In this document: in pieces, positions 41,944-49,903 of the stretch
Position numbering within the stretch: the first letter of the stretch is position 1
Layout: each line of letters starts with the position of its first letter
Origin: Sva-07 sp963715825
GTDB lineage: Bacteria; Actinomycetota; Acidimicrobiia; Acidimicrobiales; Ilumatobacteraceae
Length of the DNA: 64,000 bases
Assembly: GCA_963715825.1 (NCBI GenBank)
Contig: CAVQSI010000013.1
Coordinates: forward strand, 62,001 to 126,000
Direction: 5' to 3'
Made by a program: the position numbers and the translations under genes
Notes under the pieces: model-generated
What the model saw: only the letters and a program-made list of their open reading frames with translations
What the model was told of the DNA's origin: nothing
The model's database searches: none

Positions 41944-43237
41944 ACCAGCAGCCGGAAACGAGTCGGCGCTCGGCGTGCCGTTCGCCGGCGTCGACGTCGA
42001 CGAATGGGACGAGCTGGTCGGTCGTGGTCGTCAGTCGGGTGCGGTTCATGCAGAGGACGTCGCCCACGTGTTGCGCCACGTCGAGTTGTCCGGCGACGTG
42101 CTCACCGAGATGCAGACCGCGATGGCCGGCCAGGGCATCGAGATCGACGACGCGGTCGACCACATCGCCGACGACACGCCCTCCAACGGTGGTCGCCGGC
42201 TGGTGGTCACCAAGGAGCGTCCACCTGCTGAGGCCGCCCCTGACCACGACGAGCAACTGCTCAGCCGCGGCCGGGGTCGACGGACCCGCAAGGCCGGACC
42301 GAAGGGCGACAACAGCACCTCTGACACGGTGCGGCTGTATCTCCGCGAGATCGGCCAGGTCGACCTGCTCACGGTCGAGGACGAGCGTCGCCTCGCGCAG
42401 CTCATCGAGGAAGGCAAGATCGCTGCGGCACGCATCGACGAGATGGCCGACTCGGCGACGTTCGCGCCGGGCGAGGAGCGGATGCTGCTGCGGGCGGTGA
42501 GCCGCGGTGAACGCGCCAAGAGCGAGTTGACGCAGGCCAACCTTCGCCTGGTGGTCAGCATCGCCAAGCGCTACTCGGGTCGGGGCATGCAGTTGCTCGA
42601 CCTGATCCAGGAGGGCAACCTCGGGTTGATGCGTGCGGTCGACAAGTTCGACCACAGCAAGGGCTTCAAGTTCTCGACCTACGCGACGTGGTGGATCCGC
42701 CAGGCGATCACCCGGTCGATCGCCGACCAGGCACGCACGATCCGCATCCCCGTGCACATGGTCGAGCACATGAACCGGGTCACTCGGGCGAAGCGTCAGA
42801 TGCACCAGGAGCTCGAACGTGAGCCGTCGGTCGACGAGATCGCCGAGAAGGTGCAGCTGCCACCGGATCGGGTGCGCGAGCTGCTGCGGATCTCGCAGGA
42901 CCCGCTGTCGCTCGACTCGCCCGTCGGCGACGAGGACGAGGCGAACCTGGGTGACTTCATCGAGGACGAATCGGTCGACAGCCCGGCCGACGCCGCCACC
43001 CGCATGATGCTGCACGATGCGGTCACCGAGGTGCTCGGCGAGTTGTCCGACCGTGAGCAGGAGATCGTGCGCCTGCGCTTCGGTCTCGACGGTGGACGCG
43101 CCAAGACGCTCGAAGAGGTCGGTCAGGAATTCGGCGTGACGCGCGAACGCATCCGCCAGATCGAGGCCAAGACGCTCGCCAAGCTCCGCCACCCGCAACG
43201 CTCCGAGCGTCTCCGGGAGTTCCTCGAAGTCGAGTGA
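41930..43237 (+). CDS. rpoD: Primary-type sigma-70 factor
   Basis: A 435-residue sigma-70. Region 1.2 opens SDTVRLYLREIGQVDLL, region 2 has NLRLVVSIAKRY, GLMRAVDKFDHSKGFKFSTY and TWWIRQAITR, region 3 follows, and region 4 ends LEEVGQEFGVTRERIRQIEA. The N-terminal 110 residues are acidic and poorly conserved, with a short region 1.1. Being directly coupled to dnaG is the classical macromolecular-synthesis operon order and supports it as the main housekeeping factor. Start is ATG at 41930 inside dnaG, with GGGGAA upstream. Confidence 0.95.
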   Translation: MVGAEPAAGNESALGVPFAGVDVDEWDELVGRGRQSGAVHAEDVAHVLRHVELSGDVLTEMQTAMAGQGIEIDDAVDHIADDTPSNGGRRLVVTKERPPAEAAPDHDEQLLSRGRGRRTRKAGPKGDNSTSDTVRLYLREIGQVDLLTVEDERRLAQLIEEGKIAAARIDEMADSATFAPGEERMLLRAVSRGERAKSELTQANLRLVVSIAKRYSGRGMQLLDLIQEGNLGLMRAVDKFDHSKGFKFSTYATWWIRQAITRSIADQARTIRIPVHMVEHMNRVTRAKRQMHQELEREPSVDEIAEKVQLPPDRVRELLRISQDPLSLDSPVGDEDEANLGDFIEDESVDSPADAATRMMLHDAVTEVLGELSDREQEIVRLRFGLDGGRAKTLEEVGQEFGVTRERIRQIEAKTLAKLRHPQRSERLREFLEVE

Positions 43238-43292
43238 CGCTGGACCCCAGCGGTGAATCTCTCGGCGGGAGGGTGATCCGATTCCGCTCGGT

Positions 43293-43307
43293 GCCCGAAC
43301 CTCGGGC
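43293..43307 (+). promoter_or_regulatory. Hairpin ending at the start codon of the molybdoenzyme gene
   Basis: GCCCGA (43293-43298), loop ACC, TCGGGC (43302-43307) form a perfect 6-bp stem that ends on the base before ATG 43308, where a Shine-Dalgarno would be expected. It may hide the start codon or act as an operator. Confidence 0.35.
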
Positions 43308-44939
43308 ATGGACACGCCCACCCTGTCGAAGCGTTCGGTCACGGCGCTCGGCGCACTCGCCGGGGTCGTCGCAGCGATCGTTGCGCTCGGCGTCGCCGAG
43401 CTGATCGCTGGGAGTCGCCAGCAGTGGCGATCCCCGATCATCGACGTCGGCGACCGGGTGATCGACAACGTGCCGCCGTTCGTCAAGGACTTCGCGATCG
43501 AGACGTTCGGGACGAACGACAAACCAGCGCTGTTGATCGGCATCGGGGCGACGTTGCTGGTCTACGCCGCCGTCATCGGTGCCTTGGCGTTCCGTCACCG
43601 AATCGAGATCGGACTGGTCGGCATCGGGCTGTTCGGCCTGATCGGGGCGTTGGCCGCCATCTCCAATCGCGCTGGCGGATCGCTCGACGACGCGGTGCCG
43701 ACCGTCGTCGGTGCCAGCGTCGGTGCGCTGACGCTGTGGTACGCCCACCGGTTCTCCCAGCCCTTGATCGTCGGCACGCCGTCAGCGGACGCAGCGTCGC
43801 CGGACGACCCGACGGACGCCGGTCGGCCCTCACCCGACGATGCGCCCAGAGCCACACGTCGTGAGCTCCTCGTGCGCACCGGCGGTGTGCTGGCCGCTCT
43901 GGCGTTCGTCGGTGCGGGAGCCGGAGCGATCGGGCGCACCATCCGCAGCCGGTTCAGTGCGACGGAGTCGCGTGCGAACCTGAACCTGCCGGCCGGCACG
44001 AACGGTCTGGCGCCGATCCCCGGCGGGGTCTCGGTCGGCATCGACGGCGTCGCGCCGTTCATCACGCCGAACGCGGACTTCTACCGGATCGACACGGCAC
44101 TGACCGTTCCGCAGGTCCCGACCGAGGGCTACGAACTGCGGGTGACCGGCATGGTCGACCGGGAGCTGCGCCTGAGCTTCGACGATCTGCTGCGACGCGA
44201 CATCGTCGAGCACGACATCACGCTCACCTGCGTGTCGAACACGATCGGTGGCGAACTGATCGGCAACGCCCGTTGGACGGGCATTCGCCTGGACGAATTG
44301 CTGGCCGACGCGGGCGTGAATCCTGCTGCCACCCAGGTGGTCGGGAGATCGATCGACGGCTACACGTGTGGCTTCCCGATCGAAGCGGCCACCGACGGCC
44401 GCAACGCCTTGGTGGCGTTCGGGATGAACGGCGAACCACTCCCGCTCGAGCACGGATTCCCCGTGCGTCTGATCGTTCCGGGCCTGTACGGCTACATCTC
44501 GGCCACCAAGTGGCTCGTCGAGATCGAGCTGACGACGTTCGAGGACTTCGAGCAGTACTGGGTGCCTCGCGGCTACGCCGACCGGGCCCCGATCAAGCTG
44601 ATGAGCCGGATCGATTCGATCGACGGGCTCGGGACGCTCACCCGCAACGCCGACGGCACCGCCGCCATCGGAGGCGTGGCCTGGGCGCAGACACGCGGGA
44701 TCAGCGGCGTCGAAGTGCAGCTCGACGACGGCCCGTGGCAGCCCTGCGAGCTCGGTGAGGCGCTCAACGACGACACGTGGCGCCAGTGGGCGTTCCGCTG
44801 GACGCCGCAGTCCACCGGGCGGTCGTCGATCCGCTGTCGGGCGATCGACGGAGACGGAGTGATCCAAACCGCCGAACGAACCGAACCCCTCCCGAACGGT
44901 GCCTCCGGGCACCACCAGATCGTGGTCTTCGTCGAGTGA
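43308..44939 (+). CDS. Membrane-anchored molybdopterin oxidoreductase (sulfite oxidase family)
   Basis: A 543-residue protein. Four hydrophobic segments occupy residues about 10-32, 65-85, 95-115 and 195-215. The region after 230 is external and holds the oxidoreductase molybdopterin-binding domain (YELRVTGMVDRELRLSFDDLL, the Mo-ligand Cys in ITLTCVSNTIGG, GLYGYISATKW) and a C-terminal Mo-co dimerisation domain (GVAWAQTRGISGVEVQLDDG). An RRELLVRTGG stretch precedes the last span. It resembles YedY/SoxC-type enzymes; substrate unknown. It starts the cluster with the fasciclin protein and the sigma/anti-sigma pair. Confidence 0.88.
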   Translation: MDTPTLSKRSVTALGALAGVVAAIVALGVAELIAGSRQQWRSPIIDVGDRVIDNVPPFVKDFAIETFGTNDKPALLIGIGATLLVYAAVIGALAFRHRIEIGLVGIGLFGLIGALAAISNRAGGSLDDAVPTVVGASVGALTLWYAHRFSQPLIVGTPSADAASPDDPTDAGRPSPDDAPRATRRELLVRTGGVLAALAFVGAGAGAIGRTIRSRFSATESRANLNLPAGTNGLAPIPGGVSVGIDGVAPFITPNADFYRIDTALTVPQVPTEGYELRVTGMVDRELRLSFDDLLRRDIVEHDITLTCVSNTIGGELIGNARWTGIRLDELLADAGVNPAATQVVGRSIDGYTCGFPIEAATDGRNALVAFGMNGEPLPLEHGFPVRLIVPGLYGYISATKWLVEIELTTFEDFEQYWVPRGYADRAPIKLMSRIDSIDGLGTLTRNADGTAAIGGVAWAQTRGISGVEVQLDDGPWQPCELGEALNDDTWRQWAFRWTPQSTGRSSIRCRAIDGDGVIQTAERTEPLPNGASGHHQIVVFVE

Positions 44940-44993
44940 TCCGCCCCCCGGATCATGCGACGACGGCCATGCACAGCGCTGCGATGCAGCGTG

Positions 44994-45017
44994 AACACAC
45001 CCCCACAACACACCCCC
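44994..45017 (+). repeat. Two 11-bp direct repeats before the fasciclin gene
   Basis: AACACACCCCC at 44994-45004 and 45007-45017, spaced by AC, so the period is 13 bp. They sit just upstream of the Shine-Dalgarno AAGGAG (45021-45026) of the fasciclin gene. A binding site or part of an ECF promoter is possible. Confidence 0.45.
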
Positions 45018-45032
45018 TACAAGGAGAAGCCA

Positions 45033-46222
45033 ATGACCACCCGAAGCCGAACCACGAAGATGTTGCTCGCAGCAGCCTCCTTCTCGCTGGTCGCCGCCGC
45101 CTGCGGCAGCGATGCCAACGACGAGGGCGCCGACGTCACCGATGCGCCTGCGGCCACGACGCCGGCAACCGACGGCGAGATGGACGAGATGGACGAGATG
45201 GCCGAGATGGCCGAGGGCCCGTTCGGTCCGGCGTGTGACGCCGTCCCGACCGAAGGCCCCGGCTCCTTCGCCGGCATGACCGAGGACACCGCCGCGACCG
45301 CGGCGTCGAACAACCCGCTGCTGTCGACGCTCGTCACGGCCGTCTCCGAGGCGGGACTGGTCGACACACTGAACAGCGACGGTCCGTTCACGATCTTCGC
45401 CCCGACCAACGACGCGTTCGCCGCCATTCCGGCGGAGGACCTCGACGCGGTGCTCGCCGATCAGGAACTGCTGACCTCCATCCTCACCTACCACGTGGTG
45501 GCGGGCGAGAGCCTCGACGCCGCAGCGCTCGGTTCGGCCGGTTCGGCCGAGACCGTGAACGGTGCCGAGCTCGAGTTCGGCTCCGACGGCACGACCGTCA
45601 ACGGCGTCGACGTGCTCTGCTCGAACGTCATGACCGCCAACGCCACCGTCCACATCATCGGCGAAGTGCTGATGCCGCCGGCCGACGACATGGCCGAAGG
45701 GACATGGACGAGGGCGACATGGACGAGATGGAGGAAGGCGCCATGGAGGCGTCCGGCCCGCTCTGCGCCGCCGTGCCCACCGAGGGTGAGGGCTCGTTCG
45801 CCGGCATGACCGACGACACCGCCGCCACCGCTGCGTCCAACAACCCGGTGCTGTCCACGCTGGTGGCTGCCGTGCAGGCAGCCGGTCTGGTCGACACCTT
45901 GAACAGCGATGGTCCGTTCACGATCTTCGCCCCGGCCAACCCGGCCTTCGACGCACTGCCCGAGGGAACGCTCGACGCCGTCCTCGCCGACACCGATCTG
46001 CTGACGTCGATCCTGACGCTGCACGTCGTCGCCGGTGAGCAGCTGTCCAGCGCCGACCTCGCCGAGCTCGACTCGGTGGCCACGGTCAACGGTGCCGACA
46101 TCACGCTCGAGGTCGCCGACGACGGCACCCTCATGGTCAATGGCCAGGCGTCGGTCGGTTGCGCCGACATCCAGACGGCCAATGCCACGGTCCACGTGAT
46201 CGATGCAGTGCTGATGCCGTGA
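45033..46222 (+). CDS. Lipoprotein with two fasciclin domains, frameshifted between them
   Basis: A signal peptide with lipobox VAAAC is followed by an acidic Met/Asp/Glu repeat (GEMDEMDEMAEMAEG), then a first fasciclin domain (TAATAASNNPLLSTLVTAV, SDGPFTIFAPTNDAFAAIP, TYHVVAGE, TANATVHIIGEVLMP). After MAEG the frame is lost at GGG 45699-45701. A second acidic linker and fasciclin domain, about 70% alike by eye, run one frame over to TGA 46222. One added G joins them into about 397 codons. Fasciclin domains mediate adhesion; mycobacterial MPT70/MPT83 are related. Strong AAGGAG precedes ATG 45033. Confidence 0.87.
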
Positions 46223-46334
46223 TCCCGTCGGTGCAGCGCACCGAGACATGACCGACCATGCGTGGCGAGGAGGCTCCGGCCCCTCGCCACGCTCGCGTGT
46301 TCCGACGACGTCAGGTGATCCACGAGCCGTCGTG

Positions 46335-46727
46335 ATGCGAACCATCAGCATGACAACGCCGCGCTTCACGCTCGATGGGTTGGTCTGCGGACACCACGGA
46401 CTCGACCTCGACGACGTCGCCGATCACGTGACCGTCGGCGTCGACGGAGGGCTGCTCATCGCACTCGTCGACCTGCTGGCGATGGTTCGCCTCGCCGTCG
46501 ATGCCGATCTCCTCCTGGTCGAGTTCGTCGACGGGTCGAGCCGTGCGCTCCGGTTGTGCGAGGTCCTCGACCGTGACGACGTCTACCTTCGGTTGCGCCT
46601 CGAGGGTCCTGCGAGGACTGAGGATGCAGGATGGCGCGCCCAGCTCTGGTCGGCGGACTCGGGGCCGTCGCTGACGGTGTCGTCGATCCGCGCCCTGACC
46701 TTCGGTGCCTTCGTGGGGCTCGAGTGA
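46335..46727 (+). CDS. Unknown protein coupled to the sigma factor gene
   Basis: About 130 residues with no cysteines in conserved-looking places. Segments FTLDGLVCGHHGLDLDDV and LLLVEFVDGSSRALRLCEVL resemble, faintly, the strands around the substrate pocket of sulfite-oxidase-type molybdopterin domains, but the Mo-ligand Cys segment is missing. If related, it would be a shrunken non-catalytic copy. ATG at 46335 is used; 46350 and 46248 are alternatives. Its stop overlaps the sigma factor GTG by four bases, which makes it a real member of the regulatory operon. Confidence 0.5.
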   Translation: MRTISMTTPRFTLDGLVCGHHGLDLDDVADHVTVGVDGGLLIALVDLLAMVRLAVDADLLLVEFVDGSSRALRLCEVLDRDDVYLRLRLEGPARTEDAGWRAQLWSADSGPSLTVSSIRALTFGAFVGLE

Positions 46728-47341
46728 GCGCCGCCACCGCCGTGTGGGTGCCCCGGGAACGGGCACATCCCTGGCATCATGATCCGATCGTCTCCCCCCG
46801 GCCAGATCTCGTGTCGTTGATGCAGCTCGTGCAGCGCGGCGACCAGGAGGCGTTCGCTGTTCTCTACGACGAACTCGCCGCGGCGGTTTTCGGCACGGTC
46901 AAGCGGGTGCTGCGCGATCCAGCGATGTCCGAGGAGGTCACCCAGGAGGTGTTCGTCGAGCTGTGGAGCACCGCGTCCCGGTTCGATCCCGAGCGGGCGA
47001 GCGTGTCGACGTGGGCGATCACGATGGCCCGTCGACGAGCCGTCGACCGGGTGCGTCGGGAGCAGTCACAACGAGATCGCATCGAGCGCTCGGCGATGCA
47101 GCGGCCCGTCGAGGTCGAGGCCACCGACGACACCGTCGTTGCTTCCATCGAGGCCGAACAGCTCGCTCGCGCACTGGCCGAACTGCCCGCCGAGCAGCGC
47201 ATCGTGATCCAGATGGCCTTCCTCGACGGCGACAGTCACGGCGAGATCGCGGAGCGTCTCGACCTGCCGCTCGGCACGGTGAAGGGCCGGGTGCGTCTCG
47301 GACTGAAGAAGCTCGGTGGCAGACTGGGAGCAGGACCATGA
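46724..47341 (+). CDS. sigK: ECF sigma factor, SigK-like
   Basis: A 205-residue ECF sigma factor. Region 2 has LMQLVQRGDQEAFAVLYDEL, EEVTQEVFVELWSTASRFDP and STWAITMARRRAVDRVRR; region 4 has ALAELPAEQRIVIQMAFLDG and SHGEIAERLDLPLGTVKGRV. Start is GTG at 46724 overlapping the upstream gene; the stop overlaps the anti-sigma ATG by four bases. In Mycobacterium, SigK/RskA controls the fasciclin proteins MPT70/MPT83, and a fasciclin gene lies just upstream here. That supports the SigK name, although only context and general similarity are seen. Confidence 0.88.
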   Translation: MSAATAVWVPRERAHPWHHDPIVSPRPDLVSLMQLVQRGDQEAFAVLYDELAAAVFGTVKRVLRDPAMSEEVTQEVFVELWSTASRFDPERASVSTWAITMARRRAVDRVRREQSQRDRIERSAMQRPVEVEATDDTVVASIEAEQLARALAELPAEQRIVIQMAFLDGDSHGEIAERLDLPLGTVKGRVRLGLKKLGGRLGAGP

Positions 47342-48054
47342 CCTCCGATCGCATCGACGACCTGATCGCGTTGGCCGCCCTCGGCGAGCTGTCCGAGCCC
47401 GAGCGCCGCGAGCTCGACGAGGCGGCAGCGAACGATCCCCTCGTGGCTGATGATCTCGACGAGGCGCTCGCGGCCGCCGCCGGCCTGCAACGTCGGCTTG
47501 CCGAGGATCCGTCACCTGCGCTTCGGGCCTCCGTGCTGGCATCGATCGCATCGACGCCGCAGGAGCCGCCGGCGCACCGGCCTGCCGAGGCGCCCGTCGT
47601 GTCGCTCGACGATGAACGGCAACGCCGCCGGATCCGGCCGGCCATCTTCGCCGCGGCCGCAGTGGTGGCGCTGTTCGTGGCCGGCGGTGTCGTCCTGTTC
47701 GCGTCGGACGACGGAGCGTCGGACCCCATCGCCGCGGTCGTCGAGGCGCCGGATGCGACGCTGCGCACACTCGACGGAGAGATCGACACCTTGACCGTGG
47801 TCTACTCGGCGAGCGAGCAGGCGCTCGTCGTCGAGGGCGTCGGGGTCCCGGTTCTCGACGACGCAGCGACGTACCAGCTCTGGCTGGTCGGCGACGACGG
47901 AGCGACCTCGGTCGGCATCTTCCGCCCCGACCCCGACGGCACCGTGTCCGAACGGTTCGCCGATGCCGACCCGACCGGGTTCGTGCTCGGCGTCACCGAG
48001 GAGCCCGCCGGTGGCAGCGAGTCGCCGACCCTGCCGATCCTCGCGTCGTCCTGA
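47338..48054 (+). CDS. rskA: Anti-sigma factor, RskA-like
   Basis: A 238-residue single-span protein. The N-terminal cytoplasmic domain (residues 1-100, IDDLIALAALGELSEPERRE) would hold the sigma factor. The span is about residues 102-122 (AIFAAAAVVALFVAGGVVLF). The external domain is the RskA C-terminal type (TLDGEIDTLTVVYSASEQAL, TYQLWLVGDDGATSVGIFRP). It has no HxxxCxxC zinc motif, in line with RskA. Release is expected by regulated proteolysis. Start ATG 47338 overlaps the sigma gene stop (ATGA). Confidence 0.88.
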   Translation: MTSDRIDDLIALAALGELSEPERRELDEAAANDPLVADDLDEALAAAAGLQRRLAEDPSPALRASVLASIASTPQEPPAHRPAEAPVVSLDDERQRRRIRPAIFAAAAVVALFVAGGVVLFASDDGASDPIAAVVEAPDATLRTLDGEIDTLTVVYSASEQALVVEGVGVPVLDDAATYQLWLVGDDGATSVGIFRPDPDGTVSERFADADPTGFVLGVTEEPAGGSESPTLPILASS

Positions 48055-48128
48055 CGGCGCGCGCCGAACTCCGGGATCCAGCGACGTGTGATGGCCGGTG
48101 TCGGGGCGATAGCCTCACGATTCGACCT

Positions 48129-48201
48129 TCCGGGATAGCTCAGCTGGCAGAGCAATTGACTGTTAATCAATGGGTCGCAGGTTCGAGCCCTGCTCCCGGA
48201 G
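48129..48201 (+). tRNA. tRNA-Asn (GTT)
   Basis: Seventy-three bases with acceptor TCCGGGA/TCCCGGA, D arm GCTC/GAGC, anticodon stem ATTGA/TCAAT with loop CTGTTAA (anticodon GTT) and T loop TTCGAGC. Discriminator is G. CCA is not encoded. Confidence 0.96.
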
Positions 48202-48335
48202 CACGTGAGACGGGCCTTCGAGCGATCGGAGGTCCGTTTCTTCTTTTCGGTGCTCGTGACATTGGTTGGTGGACTCACCACCCAAGGTCTGCGATGGTGG
48301 AGCCACGGAACGCCACCGAAGAGGAGGACTGGATC

Positions 48336-49085
48336 ATGTCGATGTCACTGGACGGAGCGGTTGCGATCGTCACCGGAGCCGCCCGGGGGATGGGAGCGGA
48401 ACACGTCCGAGGACTCGTGCGCGCTGGCGCCAAGGTCGTGGCGACCGACATCTTGGACGCGGAAGGGCGGGCACTCGCCGACGAGCTCGGTGACTCGGTG
48501 ATGTACCGCCACCTCGATGTCACCGACGCGGCCGGTTGGGAGACGGTCGTTGCGCAAGCCGAGGAGGCCTGGGGTCCGGTGAAGGTGCTGGTCAACAACG
48601 CCGGCATCGTCACCTTCGGACCGATCGAGGCATTGTCGCCGAGCGACTGGCAGCGAACGATCGACATCAACCTCACGGGCGTGTTCCTCGGGATGCACGC
48701 CGTGGTGCCGTCGATGAAGCAGGCCAATGGGGGAGCGATCGTCAACATCTCCTCCACCGCAGGCCTGCAGGGCTACGCCAACCTCGGGGCCTACGTCGCC
48801 AGCAAGTGGGGTGTGCGCGGGCTCACCAAGACCGCGGCGGTCGAGTTGGGTCCGTTCGGTATCCGAGTGAACTCGATCCATCCGGGCCCGATCCGCACTC
48901 CGATGACCGACGGGCTCGACCTCGAAATGGTCGCCAGCCAGCCGATCGCCAGGATCGGCGAGCCCGAGGAGGTGACGGCGATGCTGCTGTTCATCCTGCA
49001 GGAGGCGACGTACTCCACCGGACACGAGTTCGTGATCGACGGCGGAACCGTCGTCGGCCAGGTCGTCCAGATGCCCGACGAGTAG
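48336..49085 (+). CDS. Short-chain dehydrogenase/reductase
   Basis: A 249-residue classical SDR. The cofactor loop is VTGAARGMGAEHV, the acidic residue in VVATDILD suggests NAD(H), NNAG occurs in VLVNNAGIVTFGP, and the catalytic Ser-Tyr-Lys are in IVNISSTAGLQ and YVASKWG. GMGAEH and the C-terminal GHEFVIDGGTVVG resemble 3-alpha/20-beta-hydroxysteroid dehydrogenases. Start is ATG at 48336 with GAGGAGG about 9 nt upstream. Substrate is not certain. Confidence 0.92.
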   Translation: MSMSLDGAVAIVTGAARGMGAEHVRGLVRAGAKVVATDILDAEGRALADELGDSVMYRHLDVTDAAGWETVVAQAEEAWGPVKVLVNNAGIVTFGPIEALSPSDWQRTIDINLTGVFLGMHAVVPSMKQANGGAIVNISSTAGLQGYANLGAYVASKWGVRGLTKTAAVELGPFGIRVNSIHPGPIRTPMTDGLDLEMVASQPIARIGEPEEVTAMLLFILQEATYSTGHEFVIDGGTVVGQVVQMPDE

Positions 49086-49138
49086 TCGTCACCGTCGGAC
49101 TGGACCGGTCCGCTGTCACACTGGCGTATGGCGTGCCG

Positions 49139-49225
49139 ATGGAGACGGTGATGCGTCGATCGACGAGCATGGCCAAGGGGATGGACGCCACGTTGGCCCG
49201 CCTGAAGGCGGCAGTCGACGCCTGA
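49139..49225 (+). CDS. Possible 28-residue small protein
   Basis: METVMRRSTSMAKGMDATLA to KAAVDA, a short basic then helical peptide between the SDR gene and tRNA(CAT). GTG at 49133 is another start. No strong Shine-Dalgarno. Codon use resembles the neighbours, but the length gives little power, so this is only a candidate. Confidence 0.25.
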   Translation: METVMRRSTSMAKGMDATLARLKAAVDA

Positions 49226-49296
49226 GCCGTTCGGCGTCAGCGGTATTGCGTCGCCGCCGTGTCGCCGATCGCTAGCTTGGGCCGTCACCCGTGTTC

Positions 49297-49370
49297 GGGG
49301 CGGTAGCTCAGTCGGTCAGAGCAGCGGACTCATAATCCGTCGGTCGTGGGTTCGAGCCCCACCCGCCCCA
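49297..49370 (+). tRNA. tRNA with CAT anticodon (Met elongator or Ile2)
   Basis: Seventy-four bases: acceptor GGGGCGG/CCGCCCC, D arm GCTC/GAGC, anticodon stem CGGAC/GTCCG-like with loop CTCATAA, T arm GTGGG/CCCAC with TTCGAGC, discriminator A. The acceptor does not start C-A unpaired, so it is not the initiator. Elongator Met and lysidine-modified Ile2 cannot be told apart without comparison to the other CAT genes. Confidence 0.93.
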
Positions 49371-49372
49371 CC

Positions 49373-49713
49373 GTCATCTAGGTCGACGCCAAGTTCATGG
49401 CGGCCGCGGTCCGACTCGATCCGCAACGACGACTGGTCGTCGAGCTGCGCCGCGACCGGCTGGCCCGCATCGGTCCCAACACCACCGGCCGGCTCTCCAC
49501 CACCCACGTGACAACATCCCCGTCGTACGGGCCGAAGCCGAGAGCGTGACCTGCCGTCGTCGTCGCGATGACGCGGTGCTCGTGGAGCGGCCAAGACGGC
49601 GCTCGACCGAGCCCTCGTCCGAACCGAATCTCAGGGTCCTGCGTCTCCGAGTCTGACGAGGTCGTCGAGGAGCTCCTGGATACGTGGCTCGTGCTCGACA
49701 CGTGCGCGGCACA
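49373..49713. other. Degraded stretch downstream of tRNA(CAT)
   Basis: About 340 bases without a convincing gene. On the minus strand a run near 49400-49640 reads protein-like in pieces (HEHRVIATTTAGHALGFG, then WVVESRPVVLGPMRA) that need a frame change to join. Nothing could be identified. It adjoins the GMC-like remnant, and both lie directly behind a tRNA gene, a common place for old insertions. Confidence 0.4.
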
Positions 49714-49866
49714 TCAGGGTTCGGTGTCGGATCTCGCCGGAGTCCGCGCGGGCGCGGGCGCAACGATTTCGCAGTTGTCCTCCTCGCGCTCGAGGTCGTC
49801 ACCCCGCTCGAACAGCAAGATGCGCTTGCCCGACGGTGCGAGCTTCCAGGAGAGCGAGTTGTTGTT
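49714..49866 (-). pseudogene. Remnant of a GMC-type oxidoreductase
   Basis: Fifty codons open to a stop at 49714. SWKLAPSGKRILLFERGDDL then EREEDNC matches the ADP-binding turn of GMC flavoenzymes, where relatives have a glycine-rich GxGxxG loop, LAPSGKRILLLERG and a PRExDNW stretch. The glycine loop and everything after residue 35 are missing, and no start in frame exists. An ATG at 49904 lies in another frame, separated by a run of C. It is a fragment, not a working gene. Confidence 0.5.
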
Positions 49867-49903
49867 CGGGGGAGGGTGGGGAAGATCGGGGACTCGTGTC
49901 GCA

